Assembly: GCA_900766005.1 (NCBI GenBank)
Contig: CAAFTU010000040.1
Span: 1-64,000, forward strand
DNA from: an uncultured Bacteroides sp.
Lineage (GTDB): Bacteria; Bacteroidota; Bacteroidia; Bacteroidales; Bacteroidaceae
Direction of reading: 5' to 3'
Length of the DNA stretch: 64,000 bases
The notes below the pieces were generated by a model, which was given only the letters and a program-made list of their open reading frames with translations, was not told the DNA's origin and made no database searches. Shown here piece by piece: positions 41,641 to 51,328 of this stretch. The translations under genes and the position numbers were made by a program. Each line of letters begins with the position of its first letter. Position 1 is the first letter of the stretch.

Positions 41641-44426
41641 ACGCTACCCATATTTTCCAAAACCTTAACTCTGTTACTTACCGAGGAGATTTCTTGCACA
41701 GACACAACAGGAGCAGGGAGAGCCGACATACCTTTAGCGACCGCTTTTGCCAACATATCCTCGCCCATCGATTGATTACTTGACTGAGATACGCTGATAG
41801 GCACACCGCCGCCCATTTGGTTAAACGCCGACAGCATCGGGGCGAACATAGATGTAGCATTTGCCGTCAAAACAGACTCCCCGTTACTGAGCTGCGCTGG
41901 TATGCTGTCGCTCGTTCCAGTTCCCGGACCTTGCACTAAACCACCGTGGGCAAATTTAGCACTTTTTACTGACTTCATCGCCGTTCCCATGACCGCAGTT
42001 ACAGATGCTACTACCGTACCGATAGCGGCCAGCATATCAATCCACGTTGCAGATGATGATGTAGCTGTTTTTACAGCGTTTGCAATTGCTACACCCTGCG
42101 ATATTGCAATCTCAGCAATTGCCAGCACCTTTGCCAGTTGAGCAGCCTGCTTGTTATCTCCTGCAACCTGCTCGATGAAGTCAGACAGTCCACCGACAAA
42201 TGATGCAATCGTTTCATATTTCGTCCGCTGGATTTCCATCTCTCTGTCGGCCTGCTCTTGCTGAGCATCGAGATATGCGTTCTGCGCTTCCAGTTTACGC
42301 AGGTTAAATGCTTCAATAGATTCACCTTCCAGCTGCTGCATCGTTTCCAGTTCAGCCCGCTTTTGCTCTACCATGATGGCGAGCCGTTCCTCTTCATTGC
42401 CGTAGGCTTCTGCCAACTGCGTTTCAAACTGCACCCTCATTGCATCTTGCTGCTTCTGATATATGTCGTTTTGATGTGCAGTAATCAGGTCGTCCATCTG
42501 CTTGTTGTACTTTTCCCGAATGGCGAGTTTCATCTCTTCCGTCAGCTCGGTGTTCGCCAGTTCAGCATCGCGCATCGCTATCAGCCGTTGCATCTCCAAC
42601 TGATATTCCTGCTCCGTCCCTTCCTTGACTGCTTCCAATTTAGCTTCAATCAGCTGCTTTTTCTGCTCGATTTCGGCTTTTAGTTCATCATCTGATAACT
42701 TCTTCAAGTCATTCACTTTCTGTTGCTCTATCGCCGTAATCTGCTGCTTGATGCTTTGGCGCATTGAAGTAGTCAAATCTGCTTCCGTCCTCAAACGCAA
42801 CTTTAAATCTTCGATTTGCCTGTTATAGTTACGCTCAATCTCGATGCGTTGTTTTTCTCGATCATCCTGCACCAGCTTCAACATCTCATCTTCGGCCTTG
42901 CGCACCTCTTCAAGTTCCTTAGCACGTATCTCCTTCCCTTTCTCGTATGCCGCTTTTGCTGCATCCGCTTTCGCTTTCTCTGCCGCCAGGTTCTCCTGCT
43001 TGATGGTGTTTTCCTGTTCCAGCAGTTCACGCGTTTTATCAAAGTATTCCCTGCGCTTGTTGTAGACCTCCGCTTCCAGCCTTGCCAGTTCTTCGTTTGT
43101 CGCTGCATCATTATCAGCCCATTCCGATTCAATCTGCAAAGCCTTCAATCTTCTTTCAGCTAAATCTACGTTTCTCTTCGCTTGTTCTTCTTCCAGCCTG
43201 TTAGCTTCTTGTACGTACTTTAATCTTTCTTCTGCCGAGTATTTTTCCTTATCTTTGGCTTTCGTCCTGAGTTCTGACACCGCAAGCGCATCCTTAGCGT
43301 TCTGGACTTCATCTTTCCTGCTTTGTTGCTCAATTGCTATCTTTTCTTTCTCCAGTTCTATCGCTTCCGCCATCTGCTTGTTAGATTCAGCGAAATGCTT
43401 ACCCACAACGGGCAGCTTTTCCGACATCTTACTGAGCCATCCAAGCAGCTTGCCGCCGCCCTCTACAACATACAAAATAGCACCTGCAAACTCTTGTACA
43501 ATCCTTATGCCCTCATTGAGCAACCGATTGAACGGTGCCATAGCTTTAGCCCACCGATTTGTATTTGTTTCGCTGGATGTGATACCCTTAACTACAGCCA
43601 TGAGAGCAGCGGCCACAAGTCCGAGGAAAGCAACAACCGGATTGGCCATCAAAGCCAACATCTGTTTACCAAGAAGTTTAACTCCTGCTGCAGCTTTCTT
43701 CGCTCCCTCCGTCAGAGAGCCGAGCTGCTGTGCGGCCTTAATCAATGAAGCATCCAGCCCAACACCTGCGGAAATAAAGCCCAACACGTCACCGCTTGCC
43801 TTTTCTGCTGCATCACCGAACAAATCTAACTGCAACTGCGTATCTTCAATAGCTTTCTTTTGTTTTTTTGCTGCTTTTGAATTAGCTCCCTGCGCTTGTA
43901 CCAGCTGCTCGTACTTTTGTTTCTGTCGCTCCAACTTGCTTTCGAGCGATTGAAAAAGCGGAGCTAACGATTCTTCATAGTTTCCTACGTTACGATAATA
44001 CCTCTTTGTCGCTTCCTCTGCTTCTTTCAGTTCGTCAGTTACTTTGTTAATGTGCGCTTGCAGTTCCTTGCCCTTTGCGCCCTCTCTCTCTGCCCTGCTC
44101 AGTTCATCATATGCTGCCGTTGCGTTCGATAATTCAGCGCGCAAAGCCTTCAAGCTACCTTCCTTTTCCTTTTCAACTTTGAGTTGATTCTGGACGGCTT
44201 TTGTCGTAGTTCTGATAACCTCAGTGTATTGCTGAGATTGCATTTTCGATTCAGCCATTCTCAGATTGTATTCCTCTCTGCTGATAGCCCCGCTTCTCAG
44301 TTCGTCACGCAAATCGCTTTCGCTTTCTTTCAACTCGTCCAGCTTCGTTCTATATTCCGCAATCTTGCGTATTGCATCATTGTAATTTATCTTAATGTCT
44401 AAGATTCTTTCATCGTTCTCAGCCAT
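41637..44426 (-). CDS. Tail tape measure protein
   Basis: 929 residues, the longest phage gene here. Long charged coiled coils cover about residues 10-200 and 370-720. Hydrophobic helices occur near residues 230-280 (FISAGVGLDASLIKAAQQLG, LGLVAAALMAVVKGIT) and 780-840 (AIAEIAISQGVAIANAVKTA). This pattern is typical of tape measures, which set tail length and pass into the host envelope. A length near 930 residues suggests a tail of moderate length. Confidence 0.85.
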   Translation of the reverse strand: MAENDERILDIKINYNDAIRKIAEYRTKLDELKESESDLRDELRSGAISREEYNLRMAESKMQSQQYTEVIRTTTKAVQNQLKVEKEKEGSLKALRAELSNATAAYDELSRAEREGAKGKELQAHINKVTDELKEAEEATKRYYRNVGNYEESLAPLFQSLESKLERQKQKYEQLVQAQGANSKAAKKQKKAIEDTQLQLDLFGDAAEKASGDVLGFISAGVGLDASLIKAAQQLGSLTEGAKKAAAGVKLLGKQMLALMANPVVAFLGLVAAALMAVVKGITSSETNTNRWAKAMAPFNRLLNEGIRIVQEFAGAILYVVEGGGKLLGWLSKMSEKLPVVGKHFAESNKQMAEAIELEKEKIAIEQQSRKDEVQNAKDALAVSELRTKAKDKEKYSAEERLKYVQEANRLEEEQAKRNVDLAERRLKALQIESEWADNDAATNEELARLEAEVYNKRREYFDKTRELLEQENTIKQENLAAEKAKADAAKAAYEKGKEIRAKELEEVRKAEDEMLKLVQDDREKQRIEIERNYNRQIEDLKLRLRTEADLTTSMRQSIKQQITAIEQQKVNDLKKLSDDELKAEIEQKKQLIEAKLEAVKEGTEQEYQLEMQRLIAMRDAELANTELTEEMKLAIREKYNKQMDDLITAHQNDIYQKQQDAMRVQFETQLAEAYGNEEERLAIMVEQKRAELETMQQLEGESIEAFNLRKLEAQNAYLDAQQEQADREMEIQRTKYETIASFVGGLSDFIEQVAGDNKQAAQLAKVLAIAEIAISQGVAIANAVKTATSSSATWIDMLAAIGTVVASVTAVMGTAMKSVKSAKFAHGGLVQGPGTGTSDSIPAQLSNGESVLTANATSMFAPMLSAFNQMGGGVPISVSQSSNQSMGEDMLAKAVAKGMSALPAPVVSVQEISSVSNRVKVLENMGSV

Positions 44427-44429
44427 AAT

Positions 44430-46298
44430 TTAGATTTTAATCAGTTTAACATCACATATTGAATCTCCCTTTGTTTTTATGTCTATAATTGCAAAGTAGC
44501 TGCCGTACTGCCCGATATACACAGGTACATCCATTCGAATATCGCGCAGATCAATATCACTGAGCCTTATCTGCTCCGTGATAACCTTTGCCTGTGTCAT
44601 AATCTGCTTGTAACTGCCGTAATACTTTGATATCAGTGTTGGCCATGCTAGCCCGGCGAACCTTCCAATATTCGCAGTCCCGTGCTTGATCAATATGCGA
44701 GGGTCTGTCTTATCGTATTCCAATTCCCCCTTATCATTGTAAGAGTAAAGAGGAATAAAAGCAAGGCCAAATCGCTCATCGCAAGCGGCAAACGGTAGTT
44801 TAGCTGCATCTTTATCTTTTTCCAAAGTTTCATCTTCAATGCGTATTTCGCCATTATAACTTTCCCGGAGCTTGTTATTATCCTTGTATTTGAAATTATT
44901 ATATTGAGCTACATTACCCGGCCTGTATTCAATCTTTTTAGGTGCTACGTACTTGTAAGAGTTTACGATTCTTCCGGTCCACTCTACTGCCTTGCTCTTG
45001 TTCTGCAACAAAACATCAAAAGAAATCATTCTTATTGTGTCTTTTCCCTTGGATACGGCAAATAAACCAAGCATCTGCATAATAGCTTTGACATAATCCA
45101 GTTGTTTGATTTCCGGCAAATTAGGTACAAAATAGAAAAGACCTTCATTAGGATTATCAATTTGAAGTTTTACCTCTTCAACCTCTGTTGAGAATGTTAG
45201 CGAACCGCTTGGGTTATTATGAAATACTATCCCTGACGGTCCACCCCTCAAAGCGAAGTCAACATATACATCTTGGGCGGTTATAACATCTGATTGATTG
45301 TCTATATGATAATACATATCATAGACATTCCCGGATATATGCTGTATGCGTTCAGGAGATACAGATAGCAGCTCAAAGTCTACACGAAGCAAAAGAACAA
45401 AGCACAGTCCGTCCGGCACTCCGTTTGGGGATGTTACACGTATTTTAAGGTCTCCTTTTACATTGATTTTTGCATTACTTACATTCGCTTTAAATGCGCT
45501 TGTTTCCTGTTCGTACCCTTGATAATCCAGAACCTTTGTTTCAAACTTGCCGCAATGGCTCTTATATTTTCCGTGCTTTTGCATATCCATGAAAAACCAC
45601 GCGACATGATACGGCAAAGGTTCATCACCGAACCCTGCACCAATACGTCTAATAGGAAGTGTTATTGTAGACTTCTTGATTAATTCCCCTGCATCATTGC
45701 GTGTTAGTAGTGGAATCTTTAATTTATCAAGCATATCAACCCTATCGGCTGCAATATCAAACGCGATACCGCTGTCTTTTGATATCTTATCCAGCACCCA
45801 CTTTGCACTGACAGCAGGATGATACCACACGCTCGGCTCGCCCTCCCTGAATCCGTAATCTACATGCAGATAGATGGCACGTTCTTCTTTCTTCCAGATA
45901 ACTCTCTCGTTTACGTTATCTACGTTGTAGCTAAGGTCTGTCAGTTTTTTATCGCCCTTAATAAGATTCTGCAGGTTGCTCCCTGCGCCCCACGACAGAG
46001 CGATATTGATACTATCATCTACCCCAGTGAGCACGACATTTGCATCAGATATTATCTCAACTCCATTACGCAGCAGCCTGCCGCGGTGGTTGAGATAAGG
46101 GAACTTTGTACCGCTGAATGGAGAGCCTGCGCACTCTATCAGAGCGAGATTTTTAGCCGTTTTAGGCAGCCTGATAGTGTAGCTGTTATTGCTGACTATC
46201 TTACTGATATCCGTCAGCAGATTACTCTTAAAGTTGAGGGAGATATTAGCATCTCCCAAATCAACCAGCTTATCATCTATGTATAATTCGTGTCTCAT
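44430..46298 (-). CDS. Phage tail protein (tail-associated, large)
   Basis: 622 residues. The N-terminus MRHELYIDDKLVDLGDANIS and the following NSYTIRLPKTAKN segment recur in tail proteins of Bacteroidetes phages and resemble the Tal/tip family. It is beta-rich throughout and overlaps the preceding gene by ATGA. A tail-tip hub role is inferred from the position next to the tape measure. Confidence 0.65.
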   Translation of the reverse strand: MRHELYIDDKLVDLGDANISLNFKSNLLTDISKIVSNNSYTIRLPKTAKNLALIECAGSPFSGTKFPYLNHRGRLLRNGVEIISDANVVLTGVDDSINIALSWGAGSNLQNLIKGDKKLTDLSYNVDNVNERVIWKKEERAIYLHVDYGFREGEPSVWYHPAVSAKWVLDKISKDSGIAFDIAADRVDMLDKLKIPLLTRNDAGELIKKSTITLPIRRIGAGFGDEPLPYHVAWFFMDMQKHGKYKSHCGKFETKVLDYQGYEQETSAFKANVSNAKINVKGDLKIRVTSPNGVPDGLCFVLLLRVDFELLSVSPERIQHISGNVYDMYYHIDNQSDVITAQDVYVDFALRGGPSGIVFHNNPSGSLTFSTEVEEVKLQIDNPNEGLFYFVPNLPEIKQLDYVKAIMQMLGLFAVSKGKDTIRMISFDVLLQNKSKAVEWTGRIVNSYKYVAPKKIEYRPGNVAQYNNFKYKDNNKLRESYNGEIRIEDETLEKDKDAAKLPFAACDERFGLAFIPLYSYNDKGELEYDKTDPRILIKHGTANIGRFAGLAWPTLISKYYGSYKQIMTQAKVITEQIRLSDIDLRDIRMDVPVYIGQYGSYFAIIDIKTKGDSICDVKLIKI

Positions 46299-47305
46299 AT
46301 CATTTGATTAATCGTTTCCGGCATGGTAATAGTTAGCTCTAAATCCTGCAGATCCATCTCCTTAACAGACAGCGTTGACTGTTCAACCTGCACGGGCACC
46401 CAATTCGCCCAGCCGTTCACCTCGCCCTGATACATATCCACGAACGGCGAACCGATGATGCTCAGAAGCAGGCCGCACGTATCTCTGTCTACGAGATAAG
46501 CACACACCTTGACTGATGCTTGCACCTTCTTCCCCTGCACCTGCATCCGGCCATACACTGCGCGATTGTTATCTGAAATCTCCTGCCCCTCTTTTGCTAT
46601 CTTGTACGTAGTTTCCCCTCGCTTGAATAACCAGTACAGCACACGCCCCTGCCTATCCGTCCAGCGCAGATAAACACCATCGGTGCGGTCGTCAAATTTG
46701 AGCGTAATACGTGCATCTCCAGCGATGGGCTTAAACTCTCCGATTGTCGTATACAGATAGGACATTGTTTGCTGCTGCGCTTTGCTGTCAATCCTCACTA
46801 CAGCCGTCTCCGTGTCAGGCTTGATATAGTAATCTAAATCTGCATTTTCGTACATCATATCCGATGTTATCTGCTCTTCCTTACCTCCATCGACCTGCAA
46901 ATAGTAATAGTTGTCAGACGGATTAAAAACCGTCACTGTCCACGGAAGATTGCGGAAAATCGTCAGCTCTTGGTTGAGAGGATAAAACACCTCGCCCGGC
47001 TGGATAGCTCCCCACACTACCGTCGTCAATATTGTAGTAGAATCTACACTATCGCCAACATCTATCGTTATCAACTGACACAAATCTTCCATCGGTTTAG
47101 ATACAGACAGGTAAGCGCGAATGTATTCTGATATATCTACTTCACCGCTCCCGTTATGTACCTGTATAACTCCTTTGATTTTTCTTTCAATAGTAAACCA
47201 AAATTCGCCACTGTCCGCTCTTATTCCCAGCAAGATAGGGTTAAACGCAAAACAAACCTCATCTGGATAATATACCTCATTATTTCCTAAATGTTCACTT
47301 CTCAT
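46295..47305 (-). CDS. Phage tail protein (possible distal tail protein)
   Basis: 336 residues, beta-rich, with FAFNPILLGIRADSGEFWFT near the start and VDISEYIRAYLSVSKP at about residue 55. Both neighbours overlap by ATGA. The position before the larger tail protein suggests a distal tail or adaptor protein. Confidence 0.55.
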   Translation of the reverse strand: MRSEHLGNNEVYYPDEVCFAFNPILLGIRADSGEFWFTIERKIKGVIQVHNGSGEVDISEYIRAYLSVSKPMEDLCQLITIDVGDSVDSTTILTTVVWGAIQPGEVFYPLNQELTIFRNLPWTVTVFNPSDNYYYLQVDGGKEEQITSDMMYENADLDYYIKPDTETAVVRIDSKAQQQTMSYLYTTIGEFKPIAGDARITLKFDDRTDGVYLRWTDRQGRVLYWLFKRGETTYKIAKEGQEISDNNRAVYGRMQVQGKKVQASVKVCAYLVDRDTCGLLLSIIGSPFVDMYQGEVNGWANWVPVQVEQSTLSVKEMDLQDLELTITMPETINQMI

Positions 47306-47763
47306 TGTATTTCGCTGTTTAAATGTATGTGCTCAATCTCTTTATCAAGGACACCGAACACTCTGTTCATAATATTTTCTATTGTTTTCTCCACCTCATT
47401 AGAGTAGATGTCGGTCCGGCCACCATTGCGGTAAAGCCGCGTGCCCTCTCTCGCTATCTTCCGCGCAACGAGATAGGCGAACGATTTAGGATTATCTACC
47501 TGTATACCCTTGTCTTTAGTCCATTGAAGGATTATTTGGTAGAATCCTTGCGGCACTCTTCCGGGCTTCCTACCAGTTTCGAGTGTCCCGAACGCCCTCC
47601 GGCCGTACAGCGTAGCTGCATCATCTGTCACCTCAACTCGCAGACTTCTCGCGGTCTTCCCCGATGCGACCTGTCCGGCTGCAACATGATTGTTGATGAT
47701 GCGCTTTTTCAGATCCTCCAGCTCTTCCGAAAGTACCTGCTTTATCTCCGCCCTCTTATCCAT
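47302..47763 (-). CDS. Putative HK97 gp10-like tail completion protein
   Basis: 153 residues. Helical N-terminus, then AAGQVASGKTARSLRVEV and GTLETGRKPGRVPQGFYQII, a pattern like gp10-type head-tail/tail-completion proteins. It overlaps the next gene by four bases. Confidence 0.55.
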   Translation of the reverse strand: MDKRAEIKQVLSEELEDLKKRIINNHVAAGQVASGKTARSLRVEVTDDAATLYGRRAFGTLETGRKPGRVPQGFYQIILQWTKDKGIQVDNPKSFAYLVARKIAREGTRLYRNGGRTDIYSNEVEKTIENIMNRVFGVLDKEIEHIHLNSEIQ

Positions 47764-47764
47764 A

Positions 47765-48196
47765 TCAGCACATCGGCACTCCTTGCACCTCTCTTAGCTG
47801 CAACTCTATGACAATACCCGTTATATTTACATCCAGTTTGTCGTAGAACACAGAGTAATTGATATCATCGCTCACCCACTCGAACATACCGCTTTTGTTC
47901 ACCTCCTTGATAAACTCCACGGCCAGCCCCTTGCACCTCTCTATAACTTCATCATTCATTTTCCCGTCAAAGTCATATTCCGTCTTGTCAGCAAACGCAA
48001 TCATGCAATTAGGATAGTCTTTCAGCATCGTGCGCCCGATATGGAATTTGCCCGACACTGGAAGCAGGTTGATGATGGCAGGGAGCGGCAGTTTATCAAG
48101 CCGCACATTAGCCGTCGCCCAATTGTCAAACAGATAGGTAGCACCCGGCACCTTCTCTGCTATCTTCGCTATTTTCTTTTCTACGCTTTCTTTCAT
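47765..48196 (-). CDS. Phage protein of unknown function (tail module)
   Basis: 143 residues with GATYLFDNWATANVRLDKLP near the start and GIVIELQLREVQGVPMC at the end; this resembles tail-terminator-sized proteins. It overlaps the upstream gene by ATGA. Function not recognised. Confidence 0.6.
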   Translation of the reverse strand: MKESVEKKIAKIAEKVPGATYLFDNWATANVRLDKLPLPAIINLLPVSGKFHIGRTMLKDYPNCMIAFADKTEYDFDGKMNDEVIERCKGLAVEFIKEVNKSGMFEWVSDDINYSVFYDKLDVNITGIVIELQLREVQGVPMC

Positions 48197-48729
48197 TTCT
48201 TCATCGCATATATTGTTTGTAATCTCCTTTCAAACTTTATCTTTTCCGCATCCATCTGCATAACCTTCAGCACTCGCACCCACGGCACACTCTCCACCTG
48301 CGTGTGGTCAGTAATACCCATGCGGGTAGCATAGTAATCCAGCAGGCCGAAAACGCCAAACGACATCCGCTCTACTCCTGCTTTCGTTTCTTCCGCAGTT
48401 GGCTCCACGCTCGCAGATCCAAACAGCTCGTTTATCTTCGTCACCTCGTCAGCGGTCCACCTGCAAAAGGCAAGCACACTCTCCAGCCTGCATTCGTTCA
48501 CCTGCTTTTCGTTCAGATCCAGGATAACAGCACAAGGGACATAGACGCACTCAGCAGCGTTCGTTATGCCCTGCAGCTGCATCAGCTGACCCATCGTGAT
48601 ATCATCCAGCGAATCCGGCACTCTCACACCTCCCAGGACGGAAGGTTTCTTCAATCCGCCTAACGCTTGCTGTATATCCTCCACGTTAGCGATAATATCG
48701 TTCATGATAATAAATTCTTTTACCGTCAT
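48193..48729 (-). CDS. Phage protein of unknown function next to terminase
   Basis: 178 residues from the first possible start, mainly helical, with SVLGGVRVPDSLDDITMGQL and FGVFGLLDYYATRMGIT. It overlaps the terminase stop by four bases. Size and location before tail genes would fit a tail assembly chaperone, but this is inference. Confidence 0.6.
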   Translation of the reverse strand: MTVKEFIIMNDIIANVEDIQQALGGLKKPSVLGGVRVPDSLDDITMGQLMQLQGITNAAECVYVPCAVILDLNEKQVNECRLESVLAFCRWTADEVTKINELFGSASVEPTAEETKAGVERMSFGVFGLLDYYATRMGITDHTQVESVPWVRVLKVMQMDAEKIKFERRLQTIYAMKK

Positions 48730-49904
48730 ATCTCACCCAATTTTGCCCGTGGCCGTCTGATGATAGGTCGCTTTGATAACTTGTTCAACGCAACGTATCT
48801 AACAGCATCTAAGGCATGATTATACTTATCAATAGGCACATTAAGCAGCTCGCCCGTTATCTTGTCCTCCTTCCACTTGTAGTTGCGGATTTCGTTGATC
48901 AGATTGAGCGACCTCTTTGTTACGTTCATCTTGTACCTCTGCAATATCTGTATCCCGGCACGAATCGAATCAGCCCCCTTAATAGCAGGCTCTATCCATC
49001 TCACACCGTAGTTTTTTATCTCTGCTATTGATTTCTGCTCTGCCGAATCGGCAACTGTGCACCCCGGCAGCGGGCGCAGGAACTCAGCAATCTTATCGTT
49101 AGTCAAGTTGATGCGATAACACCTCTCATCAAGCCACAACTCGCCATCTGCCCGGTAGACATCTACGATTGCCGTTGGGTCGTTGGTAAATCCGAAGTCC
49201 AGCCCACGGCCAACCAGCTCTGCGTAATCGGGTATAGCATCCACCTGCTCCCAACGCTTGTATATCACACCCTGCGGCCTTCCCGTCAGCCCCAGCCCGT
49301 ACACCTTCCACCAGTTCTCGTCATCCTTGTTGCTCTCAATTTCGGCAATCTGCACATCAGACAAAAACGGGTTATCTTTGTACGTAGAATGAATCTCTTT
49401 TGTGCTGTCCTTAGTTTGCACTCCCTTCAGCTCGTACCAGAACTCAGTATCCGGGTTCCAGTCGAGGAAAATGCACTCAGTTGTACGCACAGCCAGCTGG
49501 CGGTAAATCTCATAATCGATGCGGTTGCACTCGTTGATATAAAGCACATCCCTCTTTGACCCCTTGACCTTGCCCCAATCATCGGAAGAAAAGAAGCGAA
49601 TCTTAGTGCCGGAGTTGAATGTATAAACGTGATCAGACAGGTTGCTCTCATAATCCACACCATCAACGAGCTGCTCTCTGTCGAGAATCTCGTTGAAGTC
49701 ATTCAGCGCACCTCTTTTCAGATGCGGCATGGATTCAGAAACGATGTCTATCTCCCTTATTTTCTTCCCTGCCACAGCAACGCTTATAAACAGCGAAACG
49801 AGGGAATACGTCTTACCTGAACGCGTTCCCCCTTTATTTGCAATGACCCGGTATCTTTCCAGCCACGCTGATAGATTCTGCTTATATACGTAAGTAGCCT
49901 GCAT
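48726..49904 (-). CDS. terL: Terminase large subunit
   Basis: 392 residues. ATPase-nuclease that packages phage DNA into the prohead. The Walker A NKGGTRSGKT lies at residues 23-32, Walker B VLYINECNR near residue 134, and the RNase-H-like nuclease begins at GLDFGFTNDP near residue 238. It belongs to the PBSX/Terminase_3 type. It starts 2 bases after the small subunit. Confidence 0.93.
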   Translation of the reverse strand: MQATYVYKQNLSAWLERYRVIANKGGTRSGKTYSLVSLFISVAVAGKKIREIDIVSESMPHLKRGALNDFNEILDREQLVDGVDYESNLSDHVYTFNSGTKIRFFSSDDWGKVKGSKRDVLYINECNRIDYEIYRQLAVRTTECIFLDWNPDTEFWYELKGVQTKDSTKEIHSTYKDNPFLSDVQIAEIESNKDDENWWKVYGLGLTGRPQGVIYKRWEQVDAIPDYAELVGRGLDFGFTNDPTAIVDVYRADGELWLDERCYRINLTNDKIAEFLRPLPGCTVADSAEQKSIAEIKNYGVRWIEPAIKGADSIRAGIQILQRYKMNVTKRSLNLINEIRNYKWKEDKITGELLNVPIDKYNHALDAVRYVALNKLSKRPIIRRPRAKLGEI

Positions 49905-49906
49905 CC

Positions 49907-50458
49907 TTATACGTTTTCTATTTCGCTGATTAGTGCTGCATCCTGCTTGCTTTCTACAACGATATTAAGGCCGGATACCTTAGCGTTGACCTCTTGCTGT
50001 TGCCTTTCTACCAGCCCCAACTTGCGCGCTATGATATTAGCATTAAACACGCCAACGGATGCCCCCTCGAACTGCTGAGTTTCGATTATCTCCTCTATGC
50101 GTGTAATGATGTCAATAAAGCCTTTATCGTTTTGCTCCCTCATATTATCCCTAAACGAATACCACCATGCCGTTGTAGCATCGCAATACAGACATAGCCC
50201 AGACAGCGTATAAGGTCTGCCGAGCGGTATAGCTTCCTGCTGTGTCTGCTGCTCATTCTCCGTTATTGTTTTTCGTCCTGACCTCCTTTGCTTTGGCACA
50301 GATTTCTGTACCGCTTTCTTCTGCATCCACGGATGATCATCACACCACTGGAAGTACTCGCACGCTGCCGCCCACAGCAGTTCGGGAGATTTAAATAACT
50401 TATCCCTGCCGTGCTTGCTTCTCAGCTTCCAGAATTGATTTCCTACCGGTGCTGCCAT
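49907..50458 (-). CDS. terS: Terminase small subunit (probable)
   Basis: 183 residues. It begins GNQFWKLRSKHGRDKLFKSP and includes YTLSGLCLYCDATTAWWYSF, a helix-turn-helix-like DNA-recognition region, then a helical oligomerisation segment. Immediately upstream of terL. It would recognise the packaging site on phage DNA. Confidence 0.75.
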   Translation of the reverse strand: MAAPVGNQFWKLRSKHGRDKLFKSPELLWAAACEYFQWCDDHPWMQKKAVQKSVPKQRRSGRKTITENEQQTQQEAIPLGRPYTLSGLCLYCDATTAWWYSFRDNMREQNDKGFIDIITRIEEIIETQQFEGASVGVFNANIIARKLGLVERQQQEVNAKVSGLNIVVESKQDAALISEIENV

Positions 50459-50469
50459 TTCTTTTCCTC

Positions 50470-51327
50470 CTATCTCTTTTTCAAACTCTCACTTACTATT
50501 TTGGGGACTGTGTTGTTCCATCGAATTATATGGTGCAACCTTTGCGTTTCTGACGTGTTCCCCATCAATCCCACTTTTACGCTGGACGGCATCATCATGA
50601 CTGTATAGAAACTCTTCACGTATGTGCCTTGCGACAGGTAGATGTCAGTCATACCGCCCTTCCCTGCCTGCGTTTGCTTTTGATTCAGCGCAACATAAGG
50701 TATTTGCAAAAACAGCTCTCCGCGGCTTCCCAGTGTGGTGTACGTGTTCACGTCCTCATTGATTCTGCCCACGAACTTGAACGGCCTGTCTGCATCGCAA
50801 ATAAAGCTGTTCATTGCTTTTCTTTTCATCTTCTCGCAGCGTACAATGTCATTCCACTTTCCGCCCACGAAATCGCCCCTCTGCGCCATTGCCACCGTTG
50901 CAGCTTTAGCCACATCAAGGAAACGTACCATCGCTTCCCAAATCACATCAAGGTTTTTAATCCCTCTCTGCATAACCTCTCCATCTCGGCCGTACGTGTA
51001 CGAAAATTCTACGTAATCATCGTCCAGTTCGATGAAGTATTTATAGCCTAACTCTTTTGCAATATGGAAACAAGCATTGCGGGCGTAGATGATTGCTCTC
51101 CTATCATCGAAGTTATCTGCTTCGTCAAATGTTTTAGACTCGGCCAGCTTGTCGAACATATACACATCTTTGCCGTACTTCTGTTTATAGAGTTCGGCCT
51201 GCTTATCTTCGTTGTCAATGACGTAGATAATCTTCCCGGTGTATCCACACTTCCGAAGCGTTTTATCTGTGCAGATGTTATCAGCCCGCCCATGCGTCAA
51301 TATAAATGCTACAAAATCTTTCCTCAT
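50470..51327 (-). CDS. GT-A-like glycosyltransferase of the phage
   Basis: 285 residues. It starts DFVAFILTHGRADNICTDKT, a family-A nucleotide-sugar transferase opening, and has the metal-binding acid cluster in FIELDDDYVEF near residue 105. The pattern resembles the TET-associated/phage DNA-base glycosyltransferase group. It sits between ParB-like and terminase genes, in the early-late boundary. Targets may be modified DNA bases or a virion protein; the sequence does not decide. Confidence 0.75.
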   Translation of the reverse strand: MRKDFVAFILTHGRADNICTDKTLRKCGYTGKIIYVIDNEDKQAELYKQKYGKDVYMFDKLAESKTFDEADNFDDRRAIIYARNACFHIAKELGYKYFIELDDDYVEFSYTYGRDGEVMQRGIKNLDVIWEAMVRFLDVAKAATVAMAQRGDFVGGKWNDIVRCEKMKRKAMNSFICDADRPFKFVGRINEDVNTYTTLGSRGELFLQIPYVALNQKQTQAGKGGMTDIYLSQGTYVKSFYTVMMMPSSVKVGLMGNTSETQRLHHIIRWNNTVPKIVSESLKKR

Positions 51328-51328
51328 A

